Positions 16,357 to 25,268 of a DNA stretch of 64,000 nucleotides are shown in pieces. A program made the translations under genes and the position numbers. The DNA is taken from positions 22,148 to 86,147 of the forward strand of contig JAFQIG010000012.1 in the NCBI GenBank assembly GCA_017397655.1, given 5' to 3'. The notes beneath the pieces are model-generated. The model was not told the origin of the DNA and ran no database searches. It saw nothing but the letters and a program-made list of their open reading frames with translations. Origin of the DNA: Clostridia bacterium (GTDB taxonomy: Bacteria > Bacillota > Clostridia > Oscillospirales > Acutalibacteraceae). Numbering within the stretch: position 1 is the first letter of the stretch; each line of letters starts with the position of its first letter.

Positions 16357-16468
16357 TTCTTTTTTATTAAAGCACAACACTTTCGCATTTAAAAGCGACA
16401 CTTTTGCACCGAGTGCCGACATAACCGAAAAAATATTATATAATCCACTCAAACTCCAGAGGTACGCT

Positions 16469-17179
16469 ATGAAAATATGTATTTGCGACGGCAACCTGTC
16501 CGTTCACAGTAAGATTAAAAAGTTAATAGCAAAATTCAAAAACGATGAAAATCATTTTGAAATAACCGACTTTTCATACGGGAAAGAGATTATAAAAAGC
16601 TATGAAACAGGAAAAGGGTTTGACATAGTTTTTATGGAAATCGAAATGCAGGACATCAACGGCATCGAAGCCGCCGAAAGGATAAAGGAGCTGTCCCCCA
16701 AATCAATTATAATTTTTGTCTCGGGTTACACAGACTTTATATTAGATGCCTTTCGTGTCGAGGCGCTTCATTTTATCATAAAGCCGATAAAGGAAACGGA
16801 GTTTAATGAAGTCTTTGACCGCGCTATCAGAAAATTTCTTGCCGTCAGCTCTACCGTTATTCTGAAATGGGAAAGCGAACGCTATTGTATCCCTGTTGAT
16901 GAAATAAGCTTTGTAGAGGGATACCAGCGTCATCTGACAGTACATACTGCCGGGAGAGATTATGAGGCCGTCGGCAAGCTTTCAGAAATTTTCAACACCT
17001 TATGTCATCACGGATTTGTGCGGATTCATCAAGGTTTTATCGTCAATATGCATTATATAAAAAGCTTCGGTCTGACAGACATCGAGCTGACCGACGGTAC
17101 ACGTGTTATGATGAGTGTCCGCAGACGTCAGGAGGCATTAAAAATTTATGATACCTTTCTTCTGAAAAGAAGATGGTAA
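16469..17179 (+). CDS. LytTR-family response regulator with altered phospho-acceptor
   Basis: 236 residues: a CheY-like receiver (1-118) and a LytTR DNA-binding domain (about 135-236, with FVRIHQGFIVN and VSVRR-like ends). In canonical receivers the acceptor motif reads F/L-D-I-E-M; here it is FMEIEM with Glu57 at the Asp position, and the acidic pair at the N-terminus is Asp7-Gly8 instead of Asp-Asp. Ser85 and Lys105 are kept. It probably works without phosphorylation, and no histidine kinase is nearby. It likely controls the downstream membrane protein and ABC genes. ATG at 16469 has a weak AGAGG site. Confidence 0.85.
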   Translation: MKICICDGNLSVHSKIKKLIAKFKNDENHFEITDFSYGKEIIKSYETGKGFDIVFMEIEMQDINGIEAAERIKELSPKSIIIFVSGYTDFILDAFRVEALHFIIKPIKETEFNEVFDRAIRKFLAVSSTVILKWESERYCIPVDEISFVEGYQRHLTVHTAGRDYEAVGKLSEIFNTLCHHGFVRIHQGFIVNMHYIKSFGLTDIELTDGTRVMMSVRRRQEALKIYDTFLLKRRW

Positions 17180-17277
17180 TATAACGCTTTTATTTTGAGT
17201 CGAAATTATGTGAAGGGAGAGTTGAGACATGAAAAATCTTCAGACAAAAACAACAATAAAATACAGGAGGAATCAAT

Positions 17278-17559
17278 ATGAAGATCTACACTATACTGTT
17301 ATTTTCTGTAGCAGCTCTTCTGCTTATTATCGGCATACTGATCTGCTGCGGTAAATTAAAAAAACTGAAAAAGGATGCCTTCGGCGAATCACGGTTTGTC
17401 GGTAGCTCCCTTATTCTCGTTTCAGCCTTGCTTGTTATGTTGGGCATTGTCGTAATTACCGATATAAAAAGCACAGTTTTTTTGCTTGTTACGGGATCCT
17501 TTATCATCAGCGGAATATTTATTCTATTGAGGAGGGAAAGCATTGATAGTAACAAATAA
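17278..17559 (+). CDS. Small membrane protein with three helices
   Basis: 93 residues from ATG at 17278 with a near-perfect AGGAGG site. Hydrophobic segments at about 5-24, 43-62 and 66-84, with a Lys-rich loop (KLKKLKKD) between the first two. No known domain. It overlaps the first ABC gene by 17 bp, so it is translationally coupled and may be an accessory or immunity-type subunit of that exporter; this is inference. A 40-codon frame starting at 17230 runs through its start and is judged spurious. Confidence 0.65.
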   Translation: MKIYTILLFSVAALLLIIGILICCGKLKKLKKDAFGESRFVGSSLILVSALLVMLGIVVITDIKSTVFLLVTGSFIISGIFILLRRESIDSNK

Positions 17560-19357
17560 AAAATACGGATATTTCAGCAATCTTTCGTTTATGGCAAAGC
17601 ATCATTGGCACGGACATAAAAACTATATTTTTATCCAGCTTTTCCTGGCACCGCTCGGTGCTCTCACATCTGTTGTTGCCGCCTTTTTACCGAAGATCGT
17701 TCTTGACTGTGTCGAGAATTCGGTACCGCCGCTGTCTCTGTTAACAAAAGTTACGTCACTTGCGCTTCTTTTGTGTATCTGCGAATACCTTCGCAATTTT
17801 CTTTCGGTAAAAAGTCATCACGAGCGCAACAATGCCCGATGTATCATTTTTCACAAGCTGATCTGTGAAAAAACAATGGGTATGGATTATAACAATTACA
17901 TATACAACGAAACACGTGTGCTGAGGGAAAAAGCGTGGAACGCAATCAACTCCTGGGAAGGCTCTGCTTCTCGTTATCTTGAGCTTAACTTTTCGTTCAT
18001 ATCGTCCTTTTTCGGCTTCAGCGCTTTTACGGCAATTATTGTCGAGTGCAATCCGTGGTTTATACCGATTCTTGTTGTGTGTTACGGTATCAGCGCTTTA
18101 GGATGGCTTCTGTTGCAGAAATACAAGGACTCCGTAAAGGACAAATTTTCCGCCGTTCACTTAAAGCTCGGATATGTCACCTTCCGATCAAAAGATTTTG
18201 CAAACGCTAAGGATATACGCGTTTATAATATGACCGATTTTTTGATGAGAAAAATCGAAAAGCATCTCAAAGAAATGCAGGGCTTCTATACAAAAAAGAA
18301 CAACGGACATTACATCAATGTGCTGATCGAAGATTTTTTCAAATTCTCGGTCAGCCTCGGTGCATACATTTATCTTGTTCATCTTAAACTCAATTCTTCA
18401 ATGACGCTCGGTGATTTTTCTCTTTACTTTGGTGCAATAACCGGCTTCGGTGCATACCTGGCAAGACTTGTAGACTCTGTTGCGGAAATCATCGAAAGCG
18501 ATCATAACGTTAACGATCTGCGAAACTTTCTGAACATCCCCGACAACATGAATAAATCCGTCGGCAAGCCGCTTCCCGACCGCAATACCAAAGTCGAAAT
18601 CGAACTGAAAAATCTCTCCTTCACATACGACGGTGCAGACTCACCCTCCGTCGATAACCTTTCACTCAAAATAAACGGCGGCGAGCGTATTGCTATTGTC
18701 GGAGTAAACGGCGCAGGAAAATCAACTCTTGTAAAGCTTATCTGCGGTCTGTTCATTCCGCAAAGCGGACAAATTCTGATTAACGGTACGGACAGCGCTC
18801 TGTTTAACCGTGATGAATACTATACTCTTTTTTCAACATTGTTTCAGGACTGCGCTTTGCTTCCCGCATCAATCGCAAAAAACATTTGCCTTTGCGAAGA
18901 GGAAAAAATTGACCGCAAAAGACTTTACGACTGTATGCACCTTGCAGGAATAAAAGAAAAGGTTGAAAGTCTGCCCGATAAAGAAAACTCTCTGCTTGTC
19001 CGTGAGGTTCACGACGGAGCAACGGCACTTTCGGGCGGTGAGCTTCAGCGTCTTTTGCTCGCACGTGCTTTGTACAAGGATGCGCCGATCATTATCCTTG
19101 ACGAGCCGACGGCTGCGCTTGACCCGATTGCCGAGAATGAAATGTATCTGAAATACAGTGCGCTCACCGAGAACAAAACCGCAATATACATCTCGCACCG
19201 TTTATCGTCAACACGATTCTGTGACAGGATCATACTGCTTGACAACGCAAAGATAATCGAATCGGGAACACACGAAGAGCTTTTGGCTCTCGGCGGAAAA
19301 TATGCCGAAATGTTCCGTACGCAAAGTAAATACTACAGACAGGAGGAAGCCGTATGA
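17543..19357 (+). CDS. ABC exporter half-transporter 1
   Basis: 604 residues; TTG start at 17543 with GAGGAGGG seven bases upstream, overlapping the preceding gene. Six-helix exporter membrane domain (about 20-320), then an ATPase domain with Walker A GVNGAGKST (about 388-396), signature LSGGE (about 496) and Walker B IIILDEPTAALD (about 515). No C39 peptidase domain is attached. It overlaps the next half-transporter by 4 bp (ATGA), so the two very likely form a heterodimer. Substrate could be a peptide, lipid or drug. Confidence 0.9.
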   Translation: MIVTNKKYGYFSNLSFMAKHHWHGHKNYIFIQLFLAPLGALTSVVAAFLPKIVLDCVENSVPPLSLLTKVTSLALLLCICEYLRNFLSVKSHHERNNARCIIFHKLICEKTMGMDYNNYIYNETRVLREKAWNAINSWEGSASRYLELNFSFISSFFGFSAFTAIIVECNPWFIPILVVCYGISALGWLLLQKYKDSVKDKFSAVHLKLGYVTFRSKDFANAKDIRVYNMTDFLMRKIEKHLKEMQGFYTKKNNGHYINVLIEDFFKFSVSLGAYIYLVHLKLNSSMTLGDFSLYFGAITGFGAYLARLVDSVAEIIESDHNVNDLRNFLNIPDNMNKSVGKPLPDRNTKVEIELKNLSFTYDGADSPSVDNLSLKINGGERIAIVGVNGAGKSTLVKLICGLFIPQSGQILINGTDSALFNRDEYYTLFSTLFQDCALLPASIAKNICLCEEEKIDRKRLYDCMHLAGIKEKVESLPDKENSLLVREVHDGATALSGGELQRLLLARALYKDAPIIILDEPTAALDPIAENEMYLKYSALTENKTAIYISHRLSSTRFCDRIILLDNAKIIESGTHEELLALGGKYAEMFRTQSKYYRQEEAV

Positions 19358-21225
19358 AAAAGTATTTTACCGACCTCAAAAACGATATGGTGATCCTGTA
19401 TAAGGGATCAAAGCTTATAGAGCTTTTTCTCGGAAAATGGTATCTGCTTTTAAACTGTCTCGTATGCACGCTTCGCTATGTCAGCCCGTATATAACTATT
19501 TACTGCACAAGCCTTGTCATTACCTCCTTAACCAAAAATGCACCGTTCAGGGAAATTCTGAAATATATAATAATCGCAACGGTCTCGACATTTGTAATTG
19601 ACATAATCATCCGCACCGTAAACCGAAGCTGTCTTATTATGCTTAACAACTCGTGGTACTCACACAGCGCACTTTTGTCAAAAAAGGCGTTGTCTCTTGA
19701 CTATGCAAAAGCTGAAAGCGCCTCAGTTCAGATGCTGCGCGGCAAAATCGAGGAATGTGTCAATAACGGAAACGGTCTTTCGTGGCTTGCAACCTGTCTT
19801 TCCGAGATGATCGCCTGCATCTTTTCAGCGGTAATTGCCGTCTTTATGATTTCCGATATGGTTATCAGCAAAGCGCCTCTCACGCAAAGCGGAATACTGA
19901 AAATCGTCAACTCACCCTTCCTTGCGGCAGGACTTGTAATTTTTACTATTGCGGCAATTTTTATTTCTGTCAAGTGTCACGGTCTCAGCGAAAAAAAGCT
20001 GTTCCATATCTTTAACAACGCTTCCGTTTTCAACACCGTTGCCGAATACTATAACAAAAAATATCTGAACGAAAACGAAAGCGGAAAAGACGTCAGAATC
20101 TTTGACGAAAAGCCGCTTATTGACGAAGAACTCGAAGAAAAAATTTATAAGCCTCACAGAAGGATGAGAAAGGATGCTTTAAAGGTCTTTTCAACGATCG
20201 GTTCTGTATCAAATGTTTCGGCAAACGTGTTGGGCGGAATGGTTTATGTTTTTGTCGGACTCAAAGCGCTGTCGGGAGCCTTCGGTGCAGGCAAGGTTGT
20301 CGAATACTACGGTGCTATCACAAAGCTGATAAGTGCCTGCTCCGACTTCGCAGGCAACATCGGTTATCTTCGTGCAAACAGTGTACAGCTTAAGCAGGAA
20401 ATAGAATATCTCGATCTTGTCTCCGATATGAAAAACGGTACAAAAACAATTGATGATCTTGATATAGACAATATTGAATTTGAGTTTCATAATGTCAGCT
20501 TCCGCTATCCCGATACGGAGCCGTTGGTACTTCGCAATCTTTCGCTTCGTATACGCTCCCGTGAACGCCTTGCCGTTGTAGGAATGAACGGAAGCGGAAA
20601 ATCAACAATGATAAAACTGCTTTGCCGTCTTTATGACCCGACAGACGGATACATAACCGTCAACGGAATTGACATACGTGAATTCGACTATACCGAATAT
20701 CTCAGGCTGTTTGCAATAGTTTTTCAGGACTTTAAGCTTCTTGCCTTTCCGATAGGCGAAAACATCGCTTGTGATGAAAATTATTCAGAAGAAAAGGTTT
20801 GGAATTGCCTTGAAATGTCAGGCATAAAGGATCGGGTGAAGGAATTGCCAAAACAGCTTCAGCAATCGGTATACAAGCTTTACGAAAAAGACGGCATTGA
20901 CCTGTCCGGCGGCGAAGAACAAAAAATCGCTATTGCAAGAGCTCTGTATAAGGACGCACCGTTTGTGATTCTTGATGAACCGACAGCGGCACTTGATCCC
21001 ATAGCTGAAAGCGAGATTTATTCACGTTTCAACGATATTGTCAGAAACAAAACTGCCGTCTATATCTCACACCGCCTGTCCTCGTGTCGGTTCTGCAGTC
21101 GCATAGCTGTTTTTGATAACGGTACGATTATACAGGAGGGCACTCACGACGAGCTGCTCGCTGACCAAAACGGCAAATATCACATCCTCTGGAATGCACA
21201 GGCACAGTATTATACAAAAGAATAA
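19354..21225 (+). CDS. ABC exporter half-transporter 2
   Basis: 623 residues, ATG overlapping the stop of half-transporter 1. Membrane domain about 20-340; Walker A GMNGSGKST (about 408-416), LSGGEEQK (about 518) and Walker B FVILDEPTAALD (about 536). Both partners keep the Walker B Glu and the switch His (YISHRLSS), so neither site is obviously degenerate. Last gene of the unit that starts with the LytTR regulator; a hairpin at 21234-21263 follows the stop. Confidence 0.9.
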   Translation: MKKYFTDLKNDMVILYKGSKLIELFLGKWYLLLNCLVCTLRYVSPYITIYCTSLVITSLTKNAPFREILKYIIIATVSTFVIDIIIRTVNRSCLIMLNNSWYSHSALLSKKALSLDYAKAESASVQMLRGKIEECVNNGNGLSWLATCLSEMIACIFSAVIAVFMISDMVISKAPLTQSGILKIVNSPFLAAGLVIFTIAAIFISVKCHGLSEKKLFHIFNNASVFNTVAEYYNKKYLNENESGKDVRIFDEKPLIDEELEEKIYKPHRRMRKDALKVFSTIGSVSNVSANVLGGMVYVFVGLKALSGAFGAGKVVEYYGAITKLISACSDFAGNIGYLRANSVQLKQEIEYLDLVSDMKNGTKTIDDLDIDNIEFEFHNVSFRYPDTEPLVLRNLSLRIRSRERLAVVGMNGSGKSTMIKLLCRLYDPTDGYITVNGIDIREFDYTEYLRLFAIVFQDFKLLAFPIGENIACDENYSEEKVWNCLEMSGIKDRVKELPKQLQQSVYKLYEKDGIDLSGGEEQKIAIARALYKDAPFVILDEPTAALDPIAESEIYSRFNDIVRNKTAVYISHRLSSCRFCSRIAVFDNGTIIQEGTHDELLADQNGKYHILWNAQAQYYTKE

Positions 21226-21233
21226 AACAAAAT

Positions 21234-21263
21234 CAACACCTCAACCATTCGGAAGAGGTGTTG
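21234..21263 (+). terminator. Hairpin after the ABC operon
   Basis: CAACACCTC (21234-21242) pairs with GAGGTGTTG (21255-21263). The following tract is only moderately T-rich, so termination may be partial. Confidence 0.5.
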
Positions 21264-21292
21264 TTGCATTGTCATAATAACTAATGTATAAT
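21264..21292 (+). promoter_or_regulatory. Candidate promoter of the toroid-protein gene
   Basis: TTGCAT (21264-21269), 17 bp, TATAAT (21287-21292). Confidence 0.5.
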
Positions 21293-21333
21293 GAAGTATA
21301 GTTTTAAACTATCTGCAGAAAGGATATGCCGCA

Positions 21334-22242
21334 ATGAATATAAGTGCAGCAAAAAATTTTGTTTTAAAAAATGCACGCCCTCTTGACCTGGCTGTTTACA
21401 GATATTTCTTTGAAAACGCATCAAACAGGGCTGTTGTTGATGAGCTGTTAAAATTTCAAAACACCGATGGCGGTTTCGGCAATGCTCTTGAACCCGATTT
21501 TTTCAACCCTGATTCAAGTCCCATTGCAACAAACGATGCAATAACCACTCTTTACCGTGTGAATGCACTTGACAGGGATTCGGATATTGTAAAAGGAACA
21601 GTCAGATATTTAGAATCTCACGATTCTTTTGATGAAGATAAAAAGCGTTGGTTGTTTGCGATTGACAGCAACAAGAATTATCCTCATGCTGTTTGGTGGG
21701 AGAAAAAAGGTGACGGCATCAGCAGCTTTAATCCGTCAATATCGCTGGCATCTTTTTTGATTTGCTACGGTAATCGCACTTCTCTTTACGAAAAAATTGT
21801 AAAAGAGGGTTTTGACTACCTTGAAAAAACCGAAAACGTCAGCGGAGACGATCTGAATTGTTTTCTGTTGGCATATGAGCTTTTAAAAACAAACCGTATC
21901 GGCAATATAGTTGATTTGAAACGTTTCAAAGATTTATTGTGTAAAGCCATTGATAATACTGTTTGTAAGGATACCCAAAAATACGGTGTCGAATATGTAC
22001 CGACGCCTTCCTCTGTCTTTGCCGGCACATATCAGGAACTTATTGCTCCCGAAATCAAACCGTTAATAGCCGCAGAAAAAGAAATTTTATATAAACTTCA
22101 AACGGAAGACGGCGGCTTTGATATTACCTGGAAATGGTATACTCCGTATCCCGAGTTTGAACAGGCAAGAGCCTGGTGGCGTCCTCGTATAACTATTGAA
22201 AAACTGCTTTTTAATGAGGTGCAGACAGATGAAAACGCTTGA
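21334..22242 (+). CDS. Terpenoid-cyclase/prenyltransferase-type alpha-alpha toroid protein
   Basis: 302 residues, ATG at 21334 behind AAAGGATATG. Two QxxDGGFG-type motifs, LKFQNTDGGFGN (about 40-51) and LQTEDGGFD (about 253-261), mark the alpha-alpha barrel repeats of squalene cyclase-like proteins. The DxDD or metal-binding residues of true cyclases and prenyltransferases are not evident, and the protein is about half the length of a squalene cyclase, so it is probably a single-toroid protein of unknown role. It overlaps the next methyltransferase by 14 bp. Confidence 0.7.
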   Translation: MNISAAKNFVLKNARPLDLAVYRYFFENASNRAVVDELLKFQNTDGGFGNALEPDFFNPDSSPIATNDAITTLYRVNALDRDSDIVKGTVRYLESHDSFDEDKKRWLFAIDSNKNYPHAVWWEKKGDGISSFNPSISLASFLICYGNRTSLYEKIVKEGFDYLEKTENVSGDDLNCFLLAYELLKTNRIGNIVDLKRFKDLLCKAIDNTVCKDTQKYGVEYVPTPSSVFAGTYQELIAPEIKPLIAAEKEILYKLQTEDGGFDITWKWYTPYPEFEQARAWWRPRITIEKLLFNEVQTDENA

Positions 22243-22885
22243 AAAAATGAATGATTTTTTTGATAAACGGTTAGACGGTTACGATGAACATATGATGACC
22301 TGCATTGAAGCGGCAGAAGAATTTTATCCCTATACCGCTGAACTTTTACCACAAACCGACGGTGCACGAATCCTCGACTTAGGCTGTGGTACGGGTCTGG
22401 AATTAGAGCATTATTTCAACATCAACCCTTCGGCAAAAATAACAGGCATTGATTTGACTGAATCAATGCTGAATGTATTGAGAAACAAGTTCTCCGAAAA
22501 GGATTTAACTTTGATTTGCGGATCATATTTTGACGTTCCGTTTGATGAAAACACTTTTGACGGTGCGGTTTCGGTTGAATCCCTGCACCATTTTACAAAG
22601 GAAGAAAAAATTCCGCTTTATACAAAACTGTGCAAAGCATTAAAAAACGGCGGGTATTTTATTCTTACCGATTATTTTGCCTTGTCGGTCGAGGACGAAA
22701 AAACGCTCCGGAACGAGTTGATTCGCCTCAAAAAGGAACAACACATTGATGATAATGAGTTTTATCATTATGACACCCCGTTGACCGTTGAACACGAAAC
22801 CCAAGCTTTACTTGAAGCCGGATTTTCCTCTGTTGAAGTCTTAAACAGTTGGGGTGCAACATTCACAATCAGGGCAAGCAAATAA
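22229..22885 (+). CDS. Class I SAM-dependent methyltransferase
   Basis: 218 residues from ATG at 22229 (GAGGTG seven bases upstream). Motif I ILDLGCGTGLE (about 45-55), an acidic residue after strand beta-2 (TGIDLTE), and FDGAVSVESLHH at motif post-I. A UbiE/small-molecule type fold; the substrate is not indicated. Overlaps the toroid gene, so both are made together. Confidence 0.85.
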   Translation: MKTLEKMNDFFDKRLDGYDEHMMTCIEAAEEFYPYTAELLPQTDGARILDLGCGTGLELEHYFNINPSAKITGIDLTESMLNVLRNKFSEKDLTLICGSYFDVPFDENTFDGAVSVESLHHFTKEEKIPLYTKLCKALKNGGYFILTDYFALSVEDEKTLRNELIRLKKEQHIDDNEFYHYDTPLTVEHETQALLEAGFSSVEVLNSWGATFTIRASK

Positions 22886-22942
22886 ATCCGATGCATAGCT
22901 TTATATAAACTAATCTTAACCATACAGTAAAGGATATAAAAA

Positions 22943-23308
22943 ATGACTTTTGAAGAAAGAAAAGAACAGGTGAAATCTTACCTCGGAAAAACAGTAACTA
23001 TCGGTATAGACAGACCCATAGGATATGTTCACAAAAAGGAAAATTATTCGCTTACTTATCCGATAAACTACGGTTATATCCCCGACGTTCTCGGCGGTGA
23101 CGGAGAAGAACTTGATGTTTACCTTTTGGGTGTCAGAGAGCCTGTTACCGAATACGAATGTGTAATTATCGCAATTGCTCACAGACATAATGATGTTGAA
23201 GACAAGCTTGTAGGCGCACCCTTTGGTATTAACTTTTCCAAGGAAGAAATTGCGGACGCAATCAGGTTTCAGGAGCAATATTATGATACCGAGATGGAGG
23301 TTTTATGA
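22943..23308 (+). CDS. Short inorganic pyrophosphatase-like protein
   Basis: 121 residues, ATG at 22943 with AAGGAT upstream. YPINYGYIPDVL and GGDGEELDVYLLG match the active-site region of family I soluble pyrophosphatases, but the central Asp of the D-x-D-P-x-D signature is Glu (Asp53-Gly-Glu55-Glu-Leu-Asp58), and at 121 residues it is well short of the 170-180 of standard enzymes. NDVEDKLVGAP fits the next metal-binding stretch. It may be a divergent phosphohydrolase rather than the housekeeping enzyme. Its stop overlaps the start of the GNAT gene. Confidence 0.75.
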   Translation: MTFEERKEQVKSYLGKTVTIGIDRPIGYVHKKENYSLTYPINYGYIPDVLGGDGEELDVYLLGVREPVTEYECVIIAIAHRHNDVEDKLVGAPFGINFSKEEIADAIRFQEQYYDTEMEVL

Positions 23309-23778
23309 TCATGACAAGAAAAGCAACTAATAACGATATACCTGTGATATCAGAATTATACCGTGAGCAATTCAGAGAAATGGCAAAGCTGATACCCGAT
23401 TTTATCAAAGAGGGTGATCAGAACACAGCGTTTATAGAGAATACGATTAACGATGAAGATTCAGATATTCTTGTTTATGAGAACGATGGTATGATTGTTG
23501 GTTTTATCCTGCTTCAGTCCAAAACAAGACCCGATTTTTCGTTTATGCTTCCCGGTAAGTATTGCTACATAATGGATATACTTGTCACCGAAAATCACCG
23601 TGGTAAAGGGTTCGGAACAGCTTTAATGAACGCTGCAAAGAAATGGGCAAAAGAACGGGATTGTAAATTTATAAACCTTGATGTTCTTATAAACAATACC
23701 GGCGCAATCAAACTCTATGAAAAGCTCGGGTTTATCCCCAAAGCACAGGAAATGTATTGTAAGCTAAACAACAATTAA
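23305..23778 (+). CDS. GNAT-family N-acetyltransferase
   Basis: 157 residues, ATG at 23305 overlapping the previous stop (ATGA), with GGAGG nine bases upstream. Acetyl-CoA binding motif A is seen in YIMDILVTENHRGKGFGTAL (V-x-x-x-x-R-G-K-G-x-G), followed by INNTGAIKLYEKLGFI, the usual RimI-like end. Substrate unknown. Confidence 0.88.
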   Translation: MIMTRKATNNDIPVISELYREQFREMAKLIPDFIKEGDQNTAFIENTINDEDSDILVYENDGMIVGFILLQSKTRPDFSFMLPGKYCYIMDILVTENHRGKGFGTALMNAAKKWAKERDCKFINLDVLINNTGAIKLYEKLGFIPKAQEMYCKLNNN

Positions 23779-23804
23779 GCTGTATTTTTAAAAGAGGAAA
23801 AAAT

Positions 23805-24593
23805 ATGAGAACCGATATATTAAAACAAAACGAAAAAAGCTGGAATATCCTGTCCGAAGCTTTCTTCGGTGTTACCGCTTTACCCGTCCTTGGCTGTTCG
23901 ATTCCGACAGAGAATGAACTGCATCTTTTTCCCGACCTTAACGGAAAGGCTGTTTTTGAAATGGGCTGCGGAAGCGGACATTCGCTCAAGTGGTGTGCAG
24001 AACACGGCGCAAAAGAGCTTTTCGGTCTTGACATTTCAGAAGAACAGCTTAAAACCGCAAAAAAGCTCCTTGCCGAAAACGGATATTCCTGCACGCTTTT
24101 TCATCAGTGTATGGAAGACTGTTCAGACATTCCGCAAAACTATTTTGATGTTGTATATTCAATATATGCAATCGGTTGGACTGTTGATCTTGAACGTACC
24201 GTCAAAAATGCTGCATCATATCTGAAACAGGGTGGCATTTATATTTTTTCCTGGGATCATCCGCTTCTGCATTGTGTTGATCTTGAAAGCGTTTCTGTTT
24301 CGGGTGGCAACAGAACGGTTGAAAACAAAGAACGCATCATTTTCAGCGGCAACTATCTTAAAGAAGATTATTATACTTTCGAGAAATACGGTAATCCCTT
24401 AACATTACAAAACCGCAAGCTTTCAACATATATAAACACCCTTGCCGATGCAGGCTTTGCAGTCGAAAGAGTTGTTGAAGAAACAGACAACACCGTTATT
24501 GAAAAATCGGCAGACTTTAACTCCGGCTACTATGCCGATTCCAAAGCCAAAAAATTTCCGCTGTCCGTTGTAATCAAGGCAAGAAAGCTTTGA
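23805..24593 (+). CDS. Class I SAM-dependent methyltransferase
   Basis: 262 residues, ATG at 23805 behind AGAGGAAA. Motif I VFEMGCGSGHSLKW (about 49-62) and LFGLDISEEQL at motif II; the C-terminal part (SGNYLKEDYYTFEKYG) resembles UbiE/Coq5-like small-molecule methyltransferases. Last gene before the bidirectional terminator at 24620-24653. Confidence 0.85.
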   Translation: MRTDILKQNEKSWNILSEAFFGVTALPVLGCSIPTENELHLFPDLNGKAVFEMGCGSGHSLKWCAEHGAKELFGLDISEEQLKTAKKLLAENGYSCTLFHQCMEDCSDIPQNYFDVVYSIYAIGWTVDLERTVKNAASYLKQGGIYIFSWDHPLLHCVDLESVSVSGGNRTVENKERIIFSGNYLKEDYYTFEKYGNPLTLQNRKLSTYINTLADAGFAVERVVEETDNTVIEKSADFNSGYYADSKAKKFPLSVVIKARKL

Positions 24594-24619
24594 AATCAAC
24601 TCATCTTCAAATCAAATGT

Positions 24620-24653
24620 AGGTGGACCGCAAGAAAAATCTTGCGGTCCACCT
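24620..24653. terminator. Bidirectional terminator between converging operons
   Basis: AGGTGGACCGCAAGA (24620-24634), AAAA loop, TCTTGCGGTCCACCT (24639-24653); a perfect 15-bp stem with T-rich tracts on either side, serving both the methyltransferase gene and pduL. Confidence 0.85.
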
Positions 24654-24668
24654 GAAATTTTATTGAGA

Positions 24669-25241
24669 TTATTTAATGATTTCGCCGTATGTGTTACCTG
24701 ACGCAAGAGCTGCGTTTGCTTCGTCTGTGTCGATGTGCATTGCAAGAGCATATTTGGGGCTTACTCTGACAACTACGTCACCGAAAATGAGTGAACGGTC
24801 ATCAGTATCAACCTTGACGGAAACGATCTGCTTGTCAGTAACGCCGTATTCTGCGGCATCTTCGGGAGTCATGTGGATGTGGCGCTTTGCAACGATAACG
24901 CCGCAGTCAAGCTCGACCTCACCCTTGGGGCCGACAAGCTTACAGGGAGCAGTACCGGCAATGTCGCCGCTTTCTCTGACGAAAGAAGCAACGCCGATCG
25001 TACGTGCATCGGATGCAGAAAGCTCTATCTGAGTTTCGGGTCTGACGGGACCTAAAATAGAAACTGCGGGAAAGCTCTTCTTGGGGCCGATAACCTCAAC
25101 TCTTTCTTCGCAGGCAAACTGTCCGGGCTGAGAAAGATCCTTTTTGGGAGTAAGCTCATAACCTTCGCCAAAGAGAGTTTCAAGCACTTCCTTTGTTACG
25201 TGCAAATGTCTTGCGGATGTTTCAATTAATACGGGTTTCAT
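24669..25241 (-). CDS. pduL: Phosphate propanoyltransferase/phosphotransacetylase PduL
   Basis: 190 residues, ATG at 25241 with GAAAGGAAG upstream. Interconverts acyl-CoA and acyl-phosphate. The metal-binding His residues of the PduL fold are all visible: SARHLHV (His12, His14), AKRHIHMT (His121, His123) and MHIDTDEAN (His169). No microcompartment genes and no N-terminal encapsulation peptide are present, so it is probably the cytosolic acetate-producing enzyme that replaces Pta. It closes the long gltX-to-pduL gene run, 27 bp after minD. Confidence 0.93.
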   Translation of the reverse strand: MKPVLIETSARHLHVTKEVLETLFGEGYELTPKKDLSQPGQFACEERVEVIGPKKSFPAVSILGPVRPETQIELSASDARTIGVASFVRESGDIAGTAPCKLVGPKGEVELDCGVIVAKRHIHMTPEDAAEYGVTDKQIVSVKVDTDDRSLIFGDVVVRVSPKYALAMHIDTDEANAALASGNTYGEIIK

Positions 25242-25268
25242 ACTAAATACTTCCTTTCGTATATGTAA

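Noticed and set aside
17230..17352. 40-codon frame starting after GGGAGAG before the small membrane protein
   Set aside because: It runs through the strong AGGAGG site and start of the 93-residue gene in another frame; no conserved features. It could be a coupling leader but there is no support.
24669..25241. PduL as part of a bacterial microcompartment locus
   Set aside because: No shell proteins, diol dehydratase or encapsulation peptide; it is the tail of the mre run.
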